NCBI RefSeq assembly: GCF_000192435.1
Contig: NZ_AEUD01000006.1
Coordinates: 124,001 to 188,000, forward strand
DNA from: Gordonia neofelifaecis NRRL B-59395
GTDB lineage: Bacteria > Actinomycetota > Actinomycetes > Mycobacteriales > Mycobacteriaceae
Direction: 5' to 3'
DNA length: 64,000 nt
Part shown: piece by piece, positions 17,247 to 26,207 of the stretch
Layout of the letters: the number at the start of each line of letters is the position of its first letter
Numbering within the stretch: the stretch's first letter is position 1
Program-made: the position numbers and the translations under genes
The notes under the pieces: generated by a model
Databases searched by the model: none
What the model was told of the DNA's origin: nothing
What the model saw: the letters and a program-made list of their open reading frames with translations, nothing else

Positions 17247-18281
17247 CTACACCAGCTCCCCCATCGCACGCACCGTCTCGACGTCCCGCGCGGTCACCAT
17301 CAGGGTCGTGACACCCGCGTCCTCCCAGACCTTGATCTGCCCGCGCACCTCGTCCGCGGTGCCGACGAGCATCGTCTCGCGGACCATCTCGTCGGGAACC
17401 GCGGCCAGCGCCTCGTCCTTGCGGCCTGCGCGGAACAGCCTGCCGATGTCGTCGACCACCTGGCCGTACCCCATCCGGCGATACAGGTCGGCGTGGAAGT
17501 TCTTCTCCTCGGCGCCCATGCCGCCGACGTACAGGGCGGTCGACGGACGGTAGCGGTCGATCGCCGCGTCGACGTCGTCGGTGATCACACACTGCACGGT
17601 CGCCGAGATCTCGAAGTCCGCCCTCGACCGCCGCGCGCCCGGCCGGGCGAATCCCTCGTCGAGCCACTCGTCGTACATGCCGGCCAGCCGCGGTGTGTAG
17701 AAGATCGCGAGCCAGCCGTCGGCGATCTCGGCGGTCTGCGCCACGTTCTTCGGCCCCTCGGCGCCGAGCCAGATCGGCATGTCCGCGCGGAGCGGATGCA
17801 CGATCGGCTTCAGCGGCTTGCCCAGGCCGACGACGCCCGGTCCGTCACGGAGCGGCAGCGGATAGTGCGGCCCGTCGTTGACCACGGCGCTCTCACGGGC
17901 GAGCACGTCGCGCACCACCTGGACGTACTCGCGGGTGCGCGCCAGCGGCTTCGCGAACGACTGCCCGTACCAGCCCTCCACCACCTGCGGTCCAGAAACA
18001 CCGAGACCGATGATGTGCCTGCCGCCCGAGAGATGGTCGAGCGTCAACGCGGCCATCGCGAGCGTGGTGGGCGGACGCGCCGACAACTGCGAGACCGCAG
18101 TACCGAGCCGCAGGGTGGTCGTGGAGGCTCCCCACCAGGCCAGCGGCGTGTAGGTGTCCGACCCCCACGACTCCGCGGTGAACACCGAGTCGAAGCCGGA
18201 CTCCTCCGCCGCGCGCAACAGTTCCGGGACGCCCACGGGCGGCTGAGCACTCCAATAGCCCAGCTGTAGGCCAAGTTTCAC
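17247..18281 (-). CDS. LLM-class F420-dependent oxidoreductase (Rv3520c-like)
   Basis: A 344-residue luciferase-like monooxygenase-fold enzyme. It opens with KLGLQLGYWSAQPPVG and contains DHLSGGRHIIGLGVSGPQV, GAEGPKNVAQTAEIADGW and GARRSRADFEI, all typical of mycobacterial F420 oxidoreductases of the Rv3520c type. The GTG at 18281 is preferred because GGAAGGG precedes it and mycobacterial homologues begin at the same residue. The gene diverges from the DUF35-ltp4-ltp3 operon, and a perfect KstR palindrome lies between them, as in M. tuberculosis. A role in steroid degradation is likely; the reaction is unknown. Confidence 0.85.
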   Translation of the reverse strand: MKLGLQLGYWSAQPPVGVPELLRAAEESGFDSVFTAESWGSDTYTPLAWWGASTTTLRLGTAVSQLSARPPTTLAMAALTLDHLSGGRHIIGLGVSGPQVVEGWYGQSFAKPLARTREYVQVVRDVLARESAVVNDGPHYPLPLRDGPGVVGLGKPLKPIVHPLRADMPIWLGAEGPKNVAQTAEIADGWLAIFYTPRLAGMYDEWLDEGFARPGARRSRADFEISATVQCVITDDVDAAIDRYRPSTALYVGGMGAEEKNFHADLYRRMGYGQVVDDIGRLFRAGRKDEALAAVPDEMVRETMLVGTADEVRGQIKVWEDAGVTTLMVTARDVETVRAMGELV

Positions 18282-18316
18282 TGCATACCCTTCCGTCAAA
18301 GCCTTGCGGCCAATAC

Positions 18317-18330
18317 TAGAACGTGTTCTA
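18317..18330. promoter_or_regulatory. KstR operator between LLM oxidoreductase and DUF35-ltp4-ltp3 operon
   Basis: TAGAACGTGTTCTA is a perfect match to the KstR consensus. It lies 35 bases from the LLM start and 8 bases from the DUF35 gene start, so repression of both directions is plausible. Confidence 0.88.
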
Positions 18331-18338
18331 CTTCGTTG

Positions 18339-19352
18339 GTGTCCAATAGTGCAACCCACCCGACTCCAGAGGTGCAGGTACCCGCACCCGAGTCACGAAT
18401 CCTGTCCGCGAAGCTGACCAACACCTTCGCCTACACGCGCTCGCTCGGACCGGTCCTGTCGCAGTTCGCCCTCGCCCTGCGCGACGGCCGCATCGTCGGC
18501 AGCCGCGGCTCCGACGGCCGCGTCACCACGCCGCCCGCCGAGTTCGATCCCGTCAGCGGCGCCCCGACCACCGGGCTGGTCGACGTCGCCTCGGTCGGAA
18601 CCGTCGAGAGCTGGTCGTGGCAGCCGCGGCCGCTCGACGGCCAGGCCCTCGACCGGCCGTTCGCTTTCGCGCTCATCAAGCTCGACGGCTCCGACACGTC
18701 GCTGGTGCACGTGGTCGATGCCGCCGATCCGTCGCAGCTCAGCGTCGGCGCGCGCGTTCACGCCGTGTGGCGCGCGGCCCGCAGCGGTGTCATCACCGAC
18801 ATCGCGCACTTCAGCCTCGGCGAGGCCCCGTCCGATGCGCCCGCCGCGACCGGTGAGATGAACGTCGACGACGCCGGGCACGTCATCATCACCACCCCGA
18901 TCACCACCGACATCATGCATTCGGCAGCCGAGTCGGAGAGCTGGTACCTCGAAGGACTGAAGGCGGGCAAGCTCATCGGCGGCCGCGTCCAGACCGGCGA
19001 GGTCTACTTCCCGCCGCGGTACGTCAGTCCGGCCGACGGCAGCCCGACCGTCGAACGAGTCGAACTCGCCGACTCCGGCACGGTCACCACGTTCTGCATC
19101 GTCAACGTCCCGTTCCTGGGCCAGCAGATCAAGCCGCCGTACGTCGCGGCCTACGTCCTGCTCGACGGCGCCGACATCCCGTTCCTGCACCTCATCCTCG
19201 ACACTCCCGCCGAGGAGGTCCGGATGGGCATGCGCGTCAAGGCCGTGTGGCGTCCCGAGTCCGAGTGGGACCACACCATGCGGAACATCAGCCACTTCGC
19301 CCCGAGCGGCGAGCCGGACGCCGACTTCGAGTCGTACCGGAATCACCTCTGA
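18339..19352 (+). CDS. Tandem DUF35 OB-fold protein (Rv3521-like), partner of Ltp3/Ltp4
   Basis: A 337-residue protein with two copies of a DUF35-like OB-fold. The parallel segments are ALIKLDGSDTSLVHVVD with VGARVHAVW (first copy) and AYVLLDGADIPFLHLIL with MGMRVKAVWR (second copy). The zinc-ribbon position of the second unit (GGRVQTGEVYFPPR) has no cysteines, so no zinc site is expected. DUF35 proteins partner thiolase-like enzymes; ChsH2 with Ltp2 is the known sterol example. Here ltp4 and ltp3 follow directly. The GTG at 18339 is only 8 bases from a KstR palindrome, which suggests a leaderless mRNA; the TTG before it is a weaker choice. Confidence 0.8.
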   Translation: MSNSATHPTPEVQVPAPESRILSAKLTNTFAYTRSLGPVLSQFALALRDGRIVGSRGSDGRVTTPPAEFDPVSGAPTTGLVDVASVGTVESWSWQPRPLDGQALDRPFAFALIKLDGSDTSLVHVVDAADPSQLSVGARVHAVWRAARSGVITDIAHFSLGEAPSDAPAATGEMNVDDAGHVIITTPITTDIMHSAAESESWYLEGLKAGKLIGGRVQTGEVYFPPRYVSPADGSPTVERVELADSGTVTTFCIVNVPFLGQQIKPPYVAAYVLLDGADIPFLHLILDTPAEEVRMGMRVKAVWRPESEWDHTMRNISHFAPSGEPDADFESYRNHL

Positions 19353-19370
19353 GCTGGAAGGAGACATCAC

Positions 19371-20447
19371 ATGAGTAACTCGAACCTCCCCGACTCCAGC
19401 TTCCCCCGGATCGCCGTCGTCGGCTTCGCGCACAGCGCCAACGTCACCGCGTCCACCGGCACCACCAACGGTGTCGAGATGCTGGTCCCCTGCTTCCAGA
19501 AGCTGTACGCCGACCTCGGCATCAGCCGGACGGACATCGACTTCTGGTGCAGCGGATCGTCGGACTACCTGGCCGGACGCGCGTTCTCGTTCATCTCCGC
19601 GATCGACGCGATCGGCGCCGTTCCACCGATCAACGAGTCGCATGTCGAGATGGACGGGGCCTGGGCGCTGTACGAGGCCTGGGTCAAGATCGCGACCGGC
19701 GAGGTCGACGTCGCCCTCGCGTACGGCTTCGGCAAGGCGTCCGCGGGCGACTCCGACCGCACGCTCGCGATGCAGACCGATCCGTACACGGTGGCGCCGC
19801 TGTGGCCGGACGCCCGCTCGCTCGCCGGTTTGCAGGCTCGCGCCGGTCTCGAATCCGGCGCATGGACCGAGGCCGACATGGCCGCCGTCGCCGCACGCAC
19901 GTCCGGCACGTCGGTCGACGACCTGCTGGCCGCCGACTACGTCGCCGATCCGCTCCGCGCCCACGACATCGCGCCGTACGCCGACGCTGGCGCCGCGGTG
20001 ATCCTCGCATCCGAGGCACGTGCCCGGGAGCTCGTCGCGAACCCGGCGTGGATCACCGGCTGGGATCACCGCATCGACACGCCCAACTTCGGGGCGCGCG
20101 ACCTGACTCGCTCGCCGTCGACCGAACTCGCGGCCGACACCGCCTTCGGCGACCGCTCGCGCGACGTCGACGTGGCCGAGATCCACGCCGCGTACACGCA
20201 CCAGGAACTGATCATCGCCCGCGAACTGGGCATCGGCGACCGCACCCGAATCAATCCGTCGGGTGGAGCGCTGACCGGCAACGCACTGTTCTCGGTGGGC
20301 TTGCAACGCATCGGATACGCCGCGAACGAGATCCTGGCAGGCAACGCGAACACCGCCGTCGCACACGCGACGAGCGGCCCGCTGCTGCAGCAGAACATGG
20401 TCGTCACGCTCGCTGGAGAAGCGGCACTCGCAGGAGGAGAGAACTGA
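19371..20447 (+). CDS. ltp4: Thiolase-like lipid-transfer protein Ltp4
   Basis: A 358-residue thiolase-superfamily protein. The nucleophile region reads DFWCSGSSDYLAGRAFS (Cys near residue 63). AEIHAAYTHQELI and NPSGGALTGNALFSVGLQR are the NEAF-like and glycine-rich regions of SCP-X thiolase-type proteins. In Rhodococcus, Ltp3 and Ltp4 act in degradation of C24-branched sterol side chains as aldol-lyase-type enzymes. The operon order DUF35-ltp4-ltp3 matches M. tuberculosis Rv3521-Rv3523. GAAGGAG precedes the ATG. The stop overlaps the ltp3 start as TGATG. Confidence 0.85.
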   Translation: MSNSNLPDSSFPRIAVVGFAHSANVTASTGTTNGVEMLVPCFQKLYADLGISRTDIDFWCSGSSDYLAGRAFSFISAIDAIGAVPPINESHVEMDGAWALYEAWVKIATGEVDVALAYGFGKASAGDSDRTLAMQTDPYTVAPLWPDARSLAGLQARAGLESGAWTEADMAAVAARTSGTSVDDLLAADYVADPLRAHDIAPYADAGAAVILASEARARELVANPAWITGWDHRIDTPNFGARDLTRSPSTELAADTAFGDRSRDVDVAEIHAAYTHQELIIARELGIGDRTRINPSGGALTGNALFSVGLQRIGYAANEILAGNANTAVAHATSGPLLQQNMVVTLAGEAALAGGEN

Positions 20448-21616
20448 TGGGCCGCAATCGCGTCGCCGTCATCGGAACGGGTCAGACGAAGTACGTCGCC
20501 AAGCGCAACGACGTCACGATGGCGGGCATGGTCCGCGAGGCGATCGACAGCGCCCTCGCCGATGCACACCTGACGATGGACGACATCGACGCCATTGCGA
20601 TCGGCAAGGCCCCCGACTTGTTCGAGGGCTCGATGATGCCCGAACTGGCGATGGCCGAGGCCATCGGCGCCGTCGGAAAGCGGATGATCCGCGTGCACAC
20701 CGCGGGCTCGGTCGGCGCCTCGACGGCGATCGTCGGGTCGTCGCTGGTCAGCAGTGGCGTGCACAGTCGCGTTCTCGCCGTGTCGTGGGAGAAGCAGTCG
20801 GAGTCGAACGCCATGTGGGCGCTCTCGATTCCGGTGCCGTTCACCATGCCGGTCGGTGCGGGAGCGGGCGGCTTCTTCGCGCCGCACGTCCGCGCCTACA
20901 TCAACAACTCGAAGGCGCCGTCGCACATCGGCGCGATGGTCGCGGCCAAGGACCGCCGCAACGGCGCCAAGAACCCGCTCGCTCACCTCCACCAGCCCGA
21001 CATCACCGTCGAGAGCGTGATGGCCTCGCAGATGCTGTGGGATCCGATCCGGTTCGACGAGACCTGCCCGTCGTCCGACGGCGCCTGCGCGGTGGTCCTC
21101 GGTGACGAGCAGACCGCCGACGACGCCATCGCCGAAGGCCGGAAGGTCGCGTGGGTGCACGCGACCGCGATGCGGACCGAGCCGCTGTCGTACTCCCACC
21201 GGAACGTCGTGAGCCCGCAGGCCGGTCGTGACGCGTCCGCCGCACTGTGGAAGGCCGCCGGGATCACGAACCCGCTCGAAGAGGTCGACGCGGCGGAGAT
21301 CTACGTCCCGTTCTCGTGGTTCGAGCCGATGTGGCTGGAGAACCTCGGATTCATGCCGGAGTACGAGGGCTGGAAGCTCACCGAGGCCGGCGAGACCGAG
21401 ATCGGCGGCAAGCTGCCGGTCAACGCCTCGGGTGGCGTGCTGTCGTCGAATCCGATCGGGGCCTCGGGCATGATCCGCTGCGCCGAAGCCGCGATCCAGG
21501 TGATGGGCAAGGGCGGCGACCACCAGGTGCCCGACGTCCGCAAGGCCTTCGGCCACGCCTACGGCGGCGGCTCGCAGTACTTCTCGATGTGGCTGCTGGG
21601 AGTCGACAAGCCCTAG
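20447..21616 (+). CDS. ltp3: Thiolase-like lipid-transfer protein Ltp3
   Basis: A 389-residue thiolase-superfamily protein (VAVIGTGQTKYVAKRNDV start, HTAGSVGASTAIVGSSLV nucleophile region, ASGGVLSSNPIGASGMIRCAEA C-terminal glycine loop). In the usual nucleophile position there is Ser/Val instead of Cys (TAGSVGAS), so ordinary thiolysis is unlikely and a retro-aldol role like that of Ltp2 is more plausible. The ATG overlaps the ltp4 stop and is preceded by AGGAGGAGA. It is the third gene of a KstR-controlled operon and ends 7 bases from the converging HxlR gene. Confidence 0.85.
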   Translation: MGRNRVAVIGTGQTKYVAKRNDVTMAGMVREAIDSALADAHLTMDDIDAIAIGKAPDLFEGSMMPELAMAEAIGAVGKRMIRVHTAGSVGASTAIVGSSLVSSGVHSRVLAVSWEKQSESNAMWALSIPVPFTMPVGAGAGGFFAPHVRAYINNSKAPSHIGAMVAAKDRRNGAKNPLAHLHQPDITVESVMASQMLWDPIRFDETCPSSDGACAVVLGDEQTADDAIAEGRKVAWVHATAMRTEPLSYSHRNVVSPQAGRDASAALWKAAGITNPLEEVDAAEIYVPFSWFEPMWLENLGFMPEYEGWKLTEAGETEIGGKLPVNASGGVLSSNPIGASGMIRCAEAAIQVMGKGGDHQVPDVRKAFGHAYGGGSQYFSMWLLGVDKP

Positions 21617-21623
21617 CCGGATC

Positions 21624-21959
21624 TCAGGCGAAGGCCTGCGCGGGCATGTTGTTCTGAACCGCGTCCACCAGCGCGCGCACGGCGCGCGCCACCTCTACTC
21701 CGGAGGCTGTCAGCGAGTACTCCGGATGCGACGGCCTCTCGTCGGACATCGTCCGCACGACGAGGCCGTCGTTCGTCAGCGTCTTCAACGTCTGCGTGAG
21801 CATGCGGTCGCTGATGCCCTCCACGCTTTGACGCAACTCACAGAAGCGTTGCGGCACGGTGGTCAGCTTGCCGAGCACCAGGGCACCCCATCGCCCTGTG
21901 ACGTGCGTGAACACCTCCCGCGAGGGGCACTGCTTCGCGAACACGTCGAACGGGATCAT
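21624..21959 (-). CDS. HxlR-family transcriptional regulator
   Basis: A 111-residue winged-helix protein of the HxlR type. It has CPSREVFTHVTGRWGALVLGKL (with the conserved cysteine, Cys11, near the N-terminus), FCELRQSVEGISDRMLTQTLKTL (recognition helix) and LTNDGLVVR (wing). Such regulators often sense reactive electrophiles or oxidants through the N-terminal cysteine. It diverges from a DoxX gene, and a perfect 7-base inverted repeat lies between them, so it most likely controls DoxX and itself. The start at 21959 leaves the operator 27 bases upstream. Confidence 0.87.
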   Translation of the reverse strand: MIPFDVFAKQCPSREVFTHVTGRWGALVLGKLTTVPQRFCELRQSVEGISDRMLTQTLKTLTNDGLVVRTMSDERPSHPEYSLTASGVEVARAVRALVDAVQNNMPAQAFA

Positions 21960-21985
21960 GTCTCGATACTAACGCTCACCTGTTG

Positions 21986-22004
21986 CACTTACGAAAAGTA
22001 AGTG
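21986..22004. promoter_or_regulatory. HxlR operator candidate (CACTTAC-n5-GTAAGTG)
   Basis: A perfect inverted repeat, CACTTAC-GAAAA-GTAAGTG, lies in the middle of the HxlR/DoxX divergent region. Spaced inverted repeats of this kind are typical of winged-helix dimers, so the adjacent HxlR protein is the likely binder. Confidence 0.7.
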
Positions 22005-22019
22005 TTTGAATTCCCAGCC

Positions 22020-22493
22020 ATGACCATCATCAAGCAGGGCCAGGGACTGGCCGTCAGCATCGCCCGCATCATCCTCGGCATCATCTTCTTCGCCCACGGC
22101 TGGCAGAAGCTGTTCACCTTCGGCATGGACGGCGTGAAGGCCAACTTCGAGACGATGGGCGCACCCGTGCCGGGCGTCAGCGCCTGGTTCGCCGCGCTCG
22201 CCGAGTTCATCGGCGGCGGCCTGCTGATCGTCGGCCTCGCCGTACCGGTGGTCTCCGTGATCCTGATCCTCGACATGATCGGCGCGATCTTCATCGCCCA
22301 CATCGACGCGGGATTCTGGGTCAACGACGGCGGCTACGAACTGGTCCTCGCCCTGATCGCCGGACTCCTGGCGGTCGGCTTCGCCAAGCAGGGCTTCCTC
22401 GCCGTCGACACCTACATCGTCAAGGCCGCGACCGCGGGCAAGACCGCGCAGGTCACGCCGGCCACCGTCGAGAAGGCCGGCGCCGACAGCTGA
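22020..22493 (+). CDS. DoxX-family membrane protein
   Basis: A 157-residue membrane protein with four hydrophobic segments: IARIILGIIFFAHGWQKL, ALAEFIGGGLLIVGLAV, VSVILILDMIGAIFIAHI and LVLALIAGLLAVGFA. The FAHGWQKLF motif in helix 1 is characteristic of DoxX proteins, which in some actinobacteria belong to membrane-associated redox complexes. The ATG at 22020 is preferred; a GTG at 22002 overlaps the palindrome and would be an unlikely start. It diverges from the HxlR regulator, which suggests induction by thiol or electrophile stress. Confidence 0.83.
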   Translation: MTIIKQGQGLAVSIARIILGIIFFAHGWQKLFTFGMDGVKANFETMGAPVPGVSAWFAALAEFIGGGLLIVGLAVPVVSVILILDMIGAIFIAHIDAGFWVNDGGYELVLALIAGLLAVGFAKQGFLAVDTYIVKAATAGKTAQVTPATVEKAGADS

Positions 22494-22512
22494 GCCCCAC
22501 CCCAGAGACGCG

Positions 22513-22548
22513 AGAAGTCCCGGCGACCCTCAGGTCGCCGGGACTTCT
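22513..22548. terminator. Bidirectional terminator hairpin
   Basis: A perfect 16-base inverted repeat (22513-22528 with 22533-22548) around a CTCA loop lies between the converging DoxX and SnoaL-like genes. There is no T-run, as is common for actinobacterial terminators. Confidence 0.8.
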
Positions 22549-22565
22549 GGCATTCGACGTCGGCG

Positions 22566-23015
22566 TCAGGCCTTCCGGGTCGAAGCGATGGTCGCCTCGA
22601 CTTCCCAGTAGGCACGCAGCGCTTCCATCTTGCCGTCGGCGTCGGCGCGATACGTGAACACACCTTCAGCCTCGGAGATGTGACCCGCGATGTGCGTGAC
22701 GATCTTCCCGATGTACGCCACCTCGTTCCCGCAGATGATCTCCTTCTCGAACTGGAAGTCGATCTTCTCGGTCGGTGCGATGGCCTTGTCCCAGAACGCC
22801 GACAGCCCCTCGGCGCCCCGGTGACCCCTGCCCTCCTCGTCGAACATCGACGGCCCCACCGGATCCTCCACGGAACCGGTGGCCGAGAAGTTGTCGAGCC
22901 AGGCCTGCTTGTCGCGGACCTCCACCGCATCGCGGGAACGACGACCGGCGAGCACTGCCGGATGGTTCTCCCGATCGATGTTCAGGTACGCGGGTGCGTT
23001 CTCGGTCGCCGTCAT
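22566..23015 (-). CDS. SnoaL/NTF2-like protein downstream of cyp125
   Basis: A 149-residue protein of the NTF2-like (SnoaL, ketosteroid-isomerase) fold, recognised from its pattern: N-terminal helices (KQAWLDNFSATGSVEDPVGPSMF), a GHRGAEGLSAFWDKAI helix and alternating beta strands ending in YWEVEATIAS. This fold is used by steroid isomerases and many others, and catalytic residues cannot be assigned with confidence. The gene starts 13 bases after the cyp125 stop on the same strand, so it is probably in the same KstR-controlled transcript and may act on a steroid. Confidence 0.75.
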   Translation of the reverse strand: MTATENAPAYLNIDRENHPAVLAGRRSRDAVEVRDKQAWLDNFSATGSVEDPVGPSMFDEEGRGHRGAEGLSAFWDKAIAPTEKIDFQFEKEIICGNEVAYIGKIVTHIAGHISEAEGVFTYRADADGKMEALRAYWEVEATIASTRKA

Positions 23016-23028
23016 TCGCGATTCCCGC

Positions 23029-24300
23029 TCACGACTGGGTTCCGTAGTCGACCTGCAGTTCCTTGATCCCGTTGATCCAGCCGTGGCGCAGCCGGTTGGG
23101 CTCCGCCAGCTTGGTGATGTCGGGCACCAGATCCGCGAGGGCGTTGAACATCAGGTTGATCTCCATGCGGGCCAGGTTGGCGCCGATGCAGAAGTGCGTG
23201 CCGTTGCCGCCGAAGCCGACGTGCGGGTTCGGGTCACGCAGGATGTTGAACGTGTACGGATCGTCGAAGATGTCCTCGTCGTAGTTCGCCGAGCCGTAGA
23301 ACAGACCGACGCGCTGGCCCGCCTTGATCTCGACGCCGCCGACGGTGGTGTCATTCTTCGCGGTGCGCTGGAAGCAGTTGACGGGCGTCGCCCAGCGGAC
23401 GATCTCGTCGACAGCAGTCGCCGGACGCTCCTTCTTGAACAGCTCCCACTGGTCGGGGTTGTCGAGGAACGCGTTCATACCGTGCGTGATCGCGTTACGC
23501 GTGGTCTCGTTGCCCGCGACGGTCAGCAGAATGAAGAAGAACCCGAACTCCGCCTCGGTGAGGCCGTGGCCGTCGATGTCGGCCTCGACCAGCTGCGTGA
23601 CGATGTCGTCGGCCGGGCACTTCCGGCGCTCCTCGGCCATGTTGTAGCCGTACCCGAGGATCTCCATGTTCGCGGTCAGCGGATCGATCTCGAAGTCGGG
23701 ATCGTCGCCGTTCATCATGGCGTTCGACCAGTCGAACAGCTTGGTCCGGTCCTCTTCCGGGACGCCCAGCAGATCGGCGATCGCCAGCAGCGGCAGGTCG
23801 ACGGCGACCTGTTCGACGAAGTCGCCCTTGCCTGATGCCGCCGCCTGCTCGACGATGCGTCGAGCCGCCTCGTCGAGCTTCTCCTCGAGCGCGTGAACGG
23901 CCTTCGGGGTGAACGCGCGCGAGACGATCTTGCGGAGGCGGGTGTGCTCCGGCGGATCGTGGTTGATCAGCAGGGACTTGGTGACCTCGATCTGCTCGGC
24001 GGGCATCTCGTCGTCGAAACGCATGATGACGCCGTTCTCGTTCGCCGACCAGTCCTCGGCGTTCTTCGAGATCTCGCGAATGTCCTCGAGCTTCGACACG
24101 ACCCAGTAGCCGCCGTCGTGGAAGCCGCCGCCCTTGCCGGGGAGCTGCGCGTTCCACCACACGGGTGCGGTCTTGCGGAGCTCAGCGAACTCCTTGACCG
24201 GGATACCTTCGACCAGCAGGTCCGGGCTCGTGAAGTCCCAGCCCTCCTGATGCATGAACGGACACGTGCCGGACGCTTCAACGCTCTGCGCCTGAGTCAC
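23029..24300 (-). CDS. cyp125: Steroid C26-monooxygenase CYP125
   Basis: A 423-residue cytochrome P450. The I-helix motif AGNETTRNA, the K-helix ExxR (EIVR, within VDEIVRWATPVNCFQR) and the haem loop FGGNGTHFCIGANLAR are present; Cys371 is the haem ligand. The C-terminus GWINGIKELQVDYG matches the CYP125 family. CYP125 hydroxylates and further oxidises C26/27 of cholesterol and cholestenone, which starts side-chain degradation before FadD19 acts. The divergent fadA5 neighbour and the intervening KstR sites match M. tuberculosis Rv3545c-Rv3546. The FdxD ferredoxin at 4040-4234 is a plausible electron donor. Confidence 0.93.
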   Translation of the reverse strand: MTQAQSVEASGTCPFMHQEGWDFTSPDLLVEGIPVKEFAELRKTAPVWWNAQLPGKGGGFHDGGYWVVSKLEDIREISKNAEDWSANENGVIMRFDDEMPAEQIEVTKSLLINHDPPEHTRLRKIVSRAFTPKAVHALEEKLDEAARRIVEQAAASGKGDFVEQVAVDLPLLAIADLLGVPEEDRTKLFDWSNAMMNGDDPDFEIDPLTANMEILGYGYNMAEERRKCPADDIVTQLVEADIDGHGLTEAEFGFFFILLTVAGNETTRNAITHGMNAFLDNPDQWELFKKERPATAVDEIVRWATPVNCFQRTAKNDTTVGGVEIKAGQRVGLFYGSANYDEDIFDDPYTFNILRDPNPHVGFGGNGTHFCIGANLARMEINLMFNALADLVPDITKLAEPNRLRHGWINGIKELQVDYGTQS

Positions 24301-24347
24301 GTCATCACCTCAATTCTGTGGCCATGTTCTAGGGCCCCGAACAGAAC

Positions 24348-24361
24348 GAGAACCCGTTACA
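24348..24361. promoter_or_regulatory. Second, weaker KstR-like site on the cyp125 side
   Basis: GAGAACCCGTTACA keeps the AAC-nn-GTT core of the KstR motif but is poorly symmetric outside it. It lies 48 bases upstream of the cyp125 start, closer to it than the strong site at 24404. Confidence 0.4.
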
Positions 24362-24401
24362 ATTTGCGTAACCCACACTCTGCCACAGTGGATAGACGTG
24401 A

Positions 24402-25619
<1,218 letters not shown>

Positions 25620-25620
25620 G

Positions 25621-26100
25621 TTGGACGCGGGCACCCGTCCGGCACAGCTCGATTCGCCGGTCGTCGCGCGGTTCATCAAGATCGGTTCGCGGCTCAACAC
25701 CCGGCTGTACCGGCTCACCCGGGGCAAGCTCGGCGGCACCTGGCGCGTCGGCGCGGCACTGCGCAAACCCACCCCGGTGTGCCTCCTGACCACTGTCGGA
25801 CGCAAGTCGGGCCAGAAGCGCACGGTGCCACTGCTGTACCTGCGGGACGGTCAGGCGATCGTGCTCGTTGCGTCTCAGGGCGGACTCCCGAAGAACCCGT
25901 CCTGGTACTACAACGTGCGCGACGAGCCCGCCGTCAGCATCCAGATCGGCGGCGACGACCGAGCGTACGTCGCACGGATCGCGGGCGACGCCGAGCGCGC
26001 CGAACTGTGGCCGCGCCTGGTGGACCTGTACGCGGACTTCGACACGTATGCCGCGTGGACCGACCGCGCCATACCGGTGGTCGTCTGCGAGCCCGCGTAG
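25621..26100 (+). CDS. Deazaflavin (F420H2)-dependent reductase, Ddn-like
   Basis: A 159-residue split-barrel protein of the Ddn family. The motifs LLTTVGRKSGQKRTVPLLYL and VASQGGLPKNPSWYYNV are typical of this F420-binding family, and the ending YAAWTDRAIPVVVCEP resembles M. tuberculosis Ddn (Rv3547). Ddn is an F420H2-dependent quinone reductase and the activator of pretomanid in M. tuberculosis. The start is a TTG one base after the fadA5 stop (TGAGTTG), fixed by the position of the conserved N-terminus. The link to sterol metabolism is by co-transcription only. Confidence 0.85.
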   Translation: MDAGTRPAQLDSPVVARFIKIGSRLNTRLYRLTRGKLGGTWRVGAALRKPTPVCLLTTVGRKSGQKRTVPLLYLRDGQAIVLVASQGGLPKNPSWYYNVRDEPAVSIQIGGDDRAYVARIAGDAERAELWPRLVDLYADFDTYAAWTDRAIPVVVCEPA

Positions 26101-26126
26101 TCCGATGACGCGGTGATCCGCTGACT

Positions 26127-26177
26127 AAGAAGGCTGTCGTTCGGTGTCACCTGGTGACACCGAACGACAGCCTTCTT
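26127..26177. terminator. Terminator with 25-base perfect arms
   Basis: Bases 26127-26151 and 26153-26177 are perfect inverted repeats with a single T between them. The hairpin lies between the converging Ddn-like gene and the FadD gene and probably ends both transcripts. Both ends carry AAGAAGG/CCTTCTT, giving short A/T tracts in either direction. Confidence 0.82.
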
Positions 26178-26207
26178 CGTTCCGACTCGTCTCGCAGCGA
26201 CCTCGAC

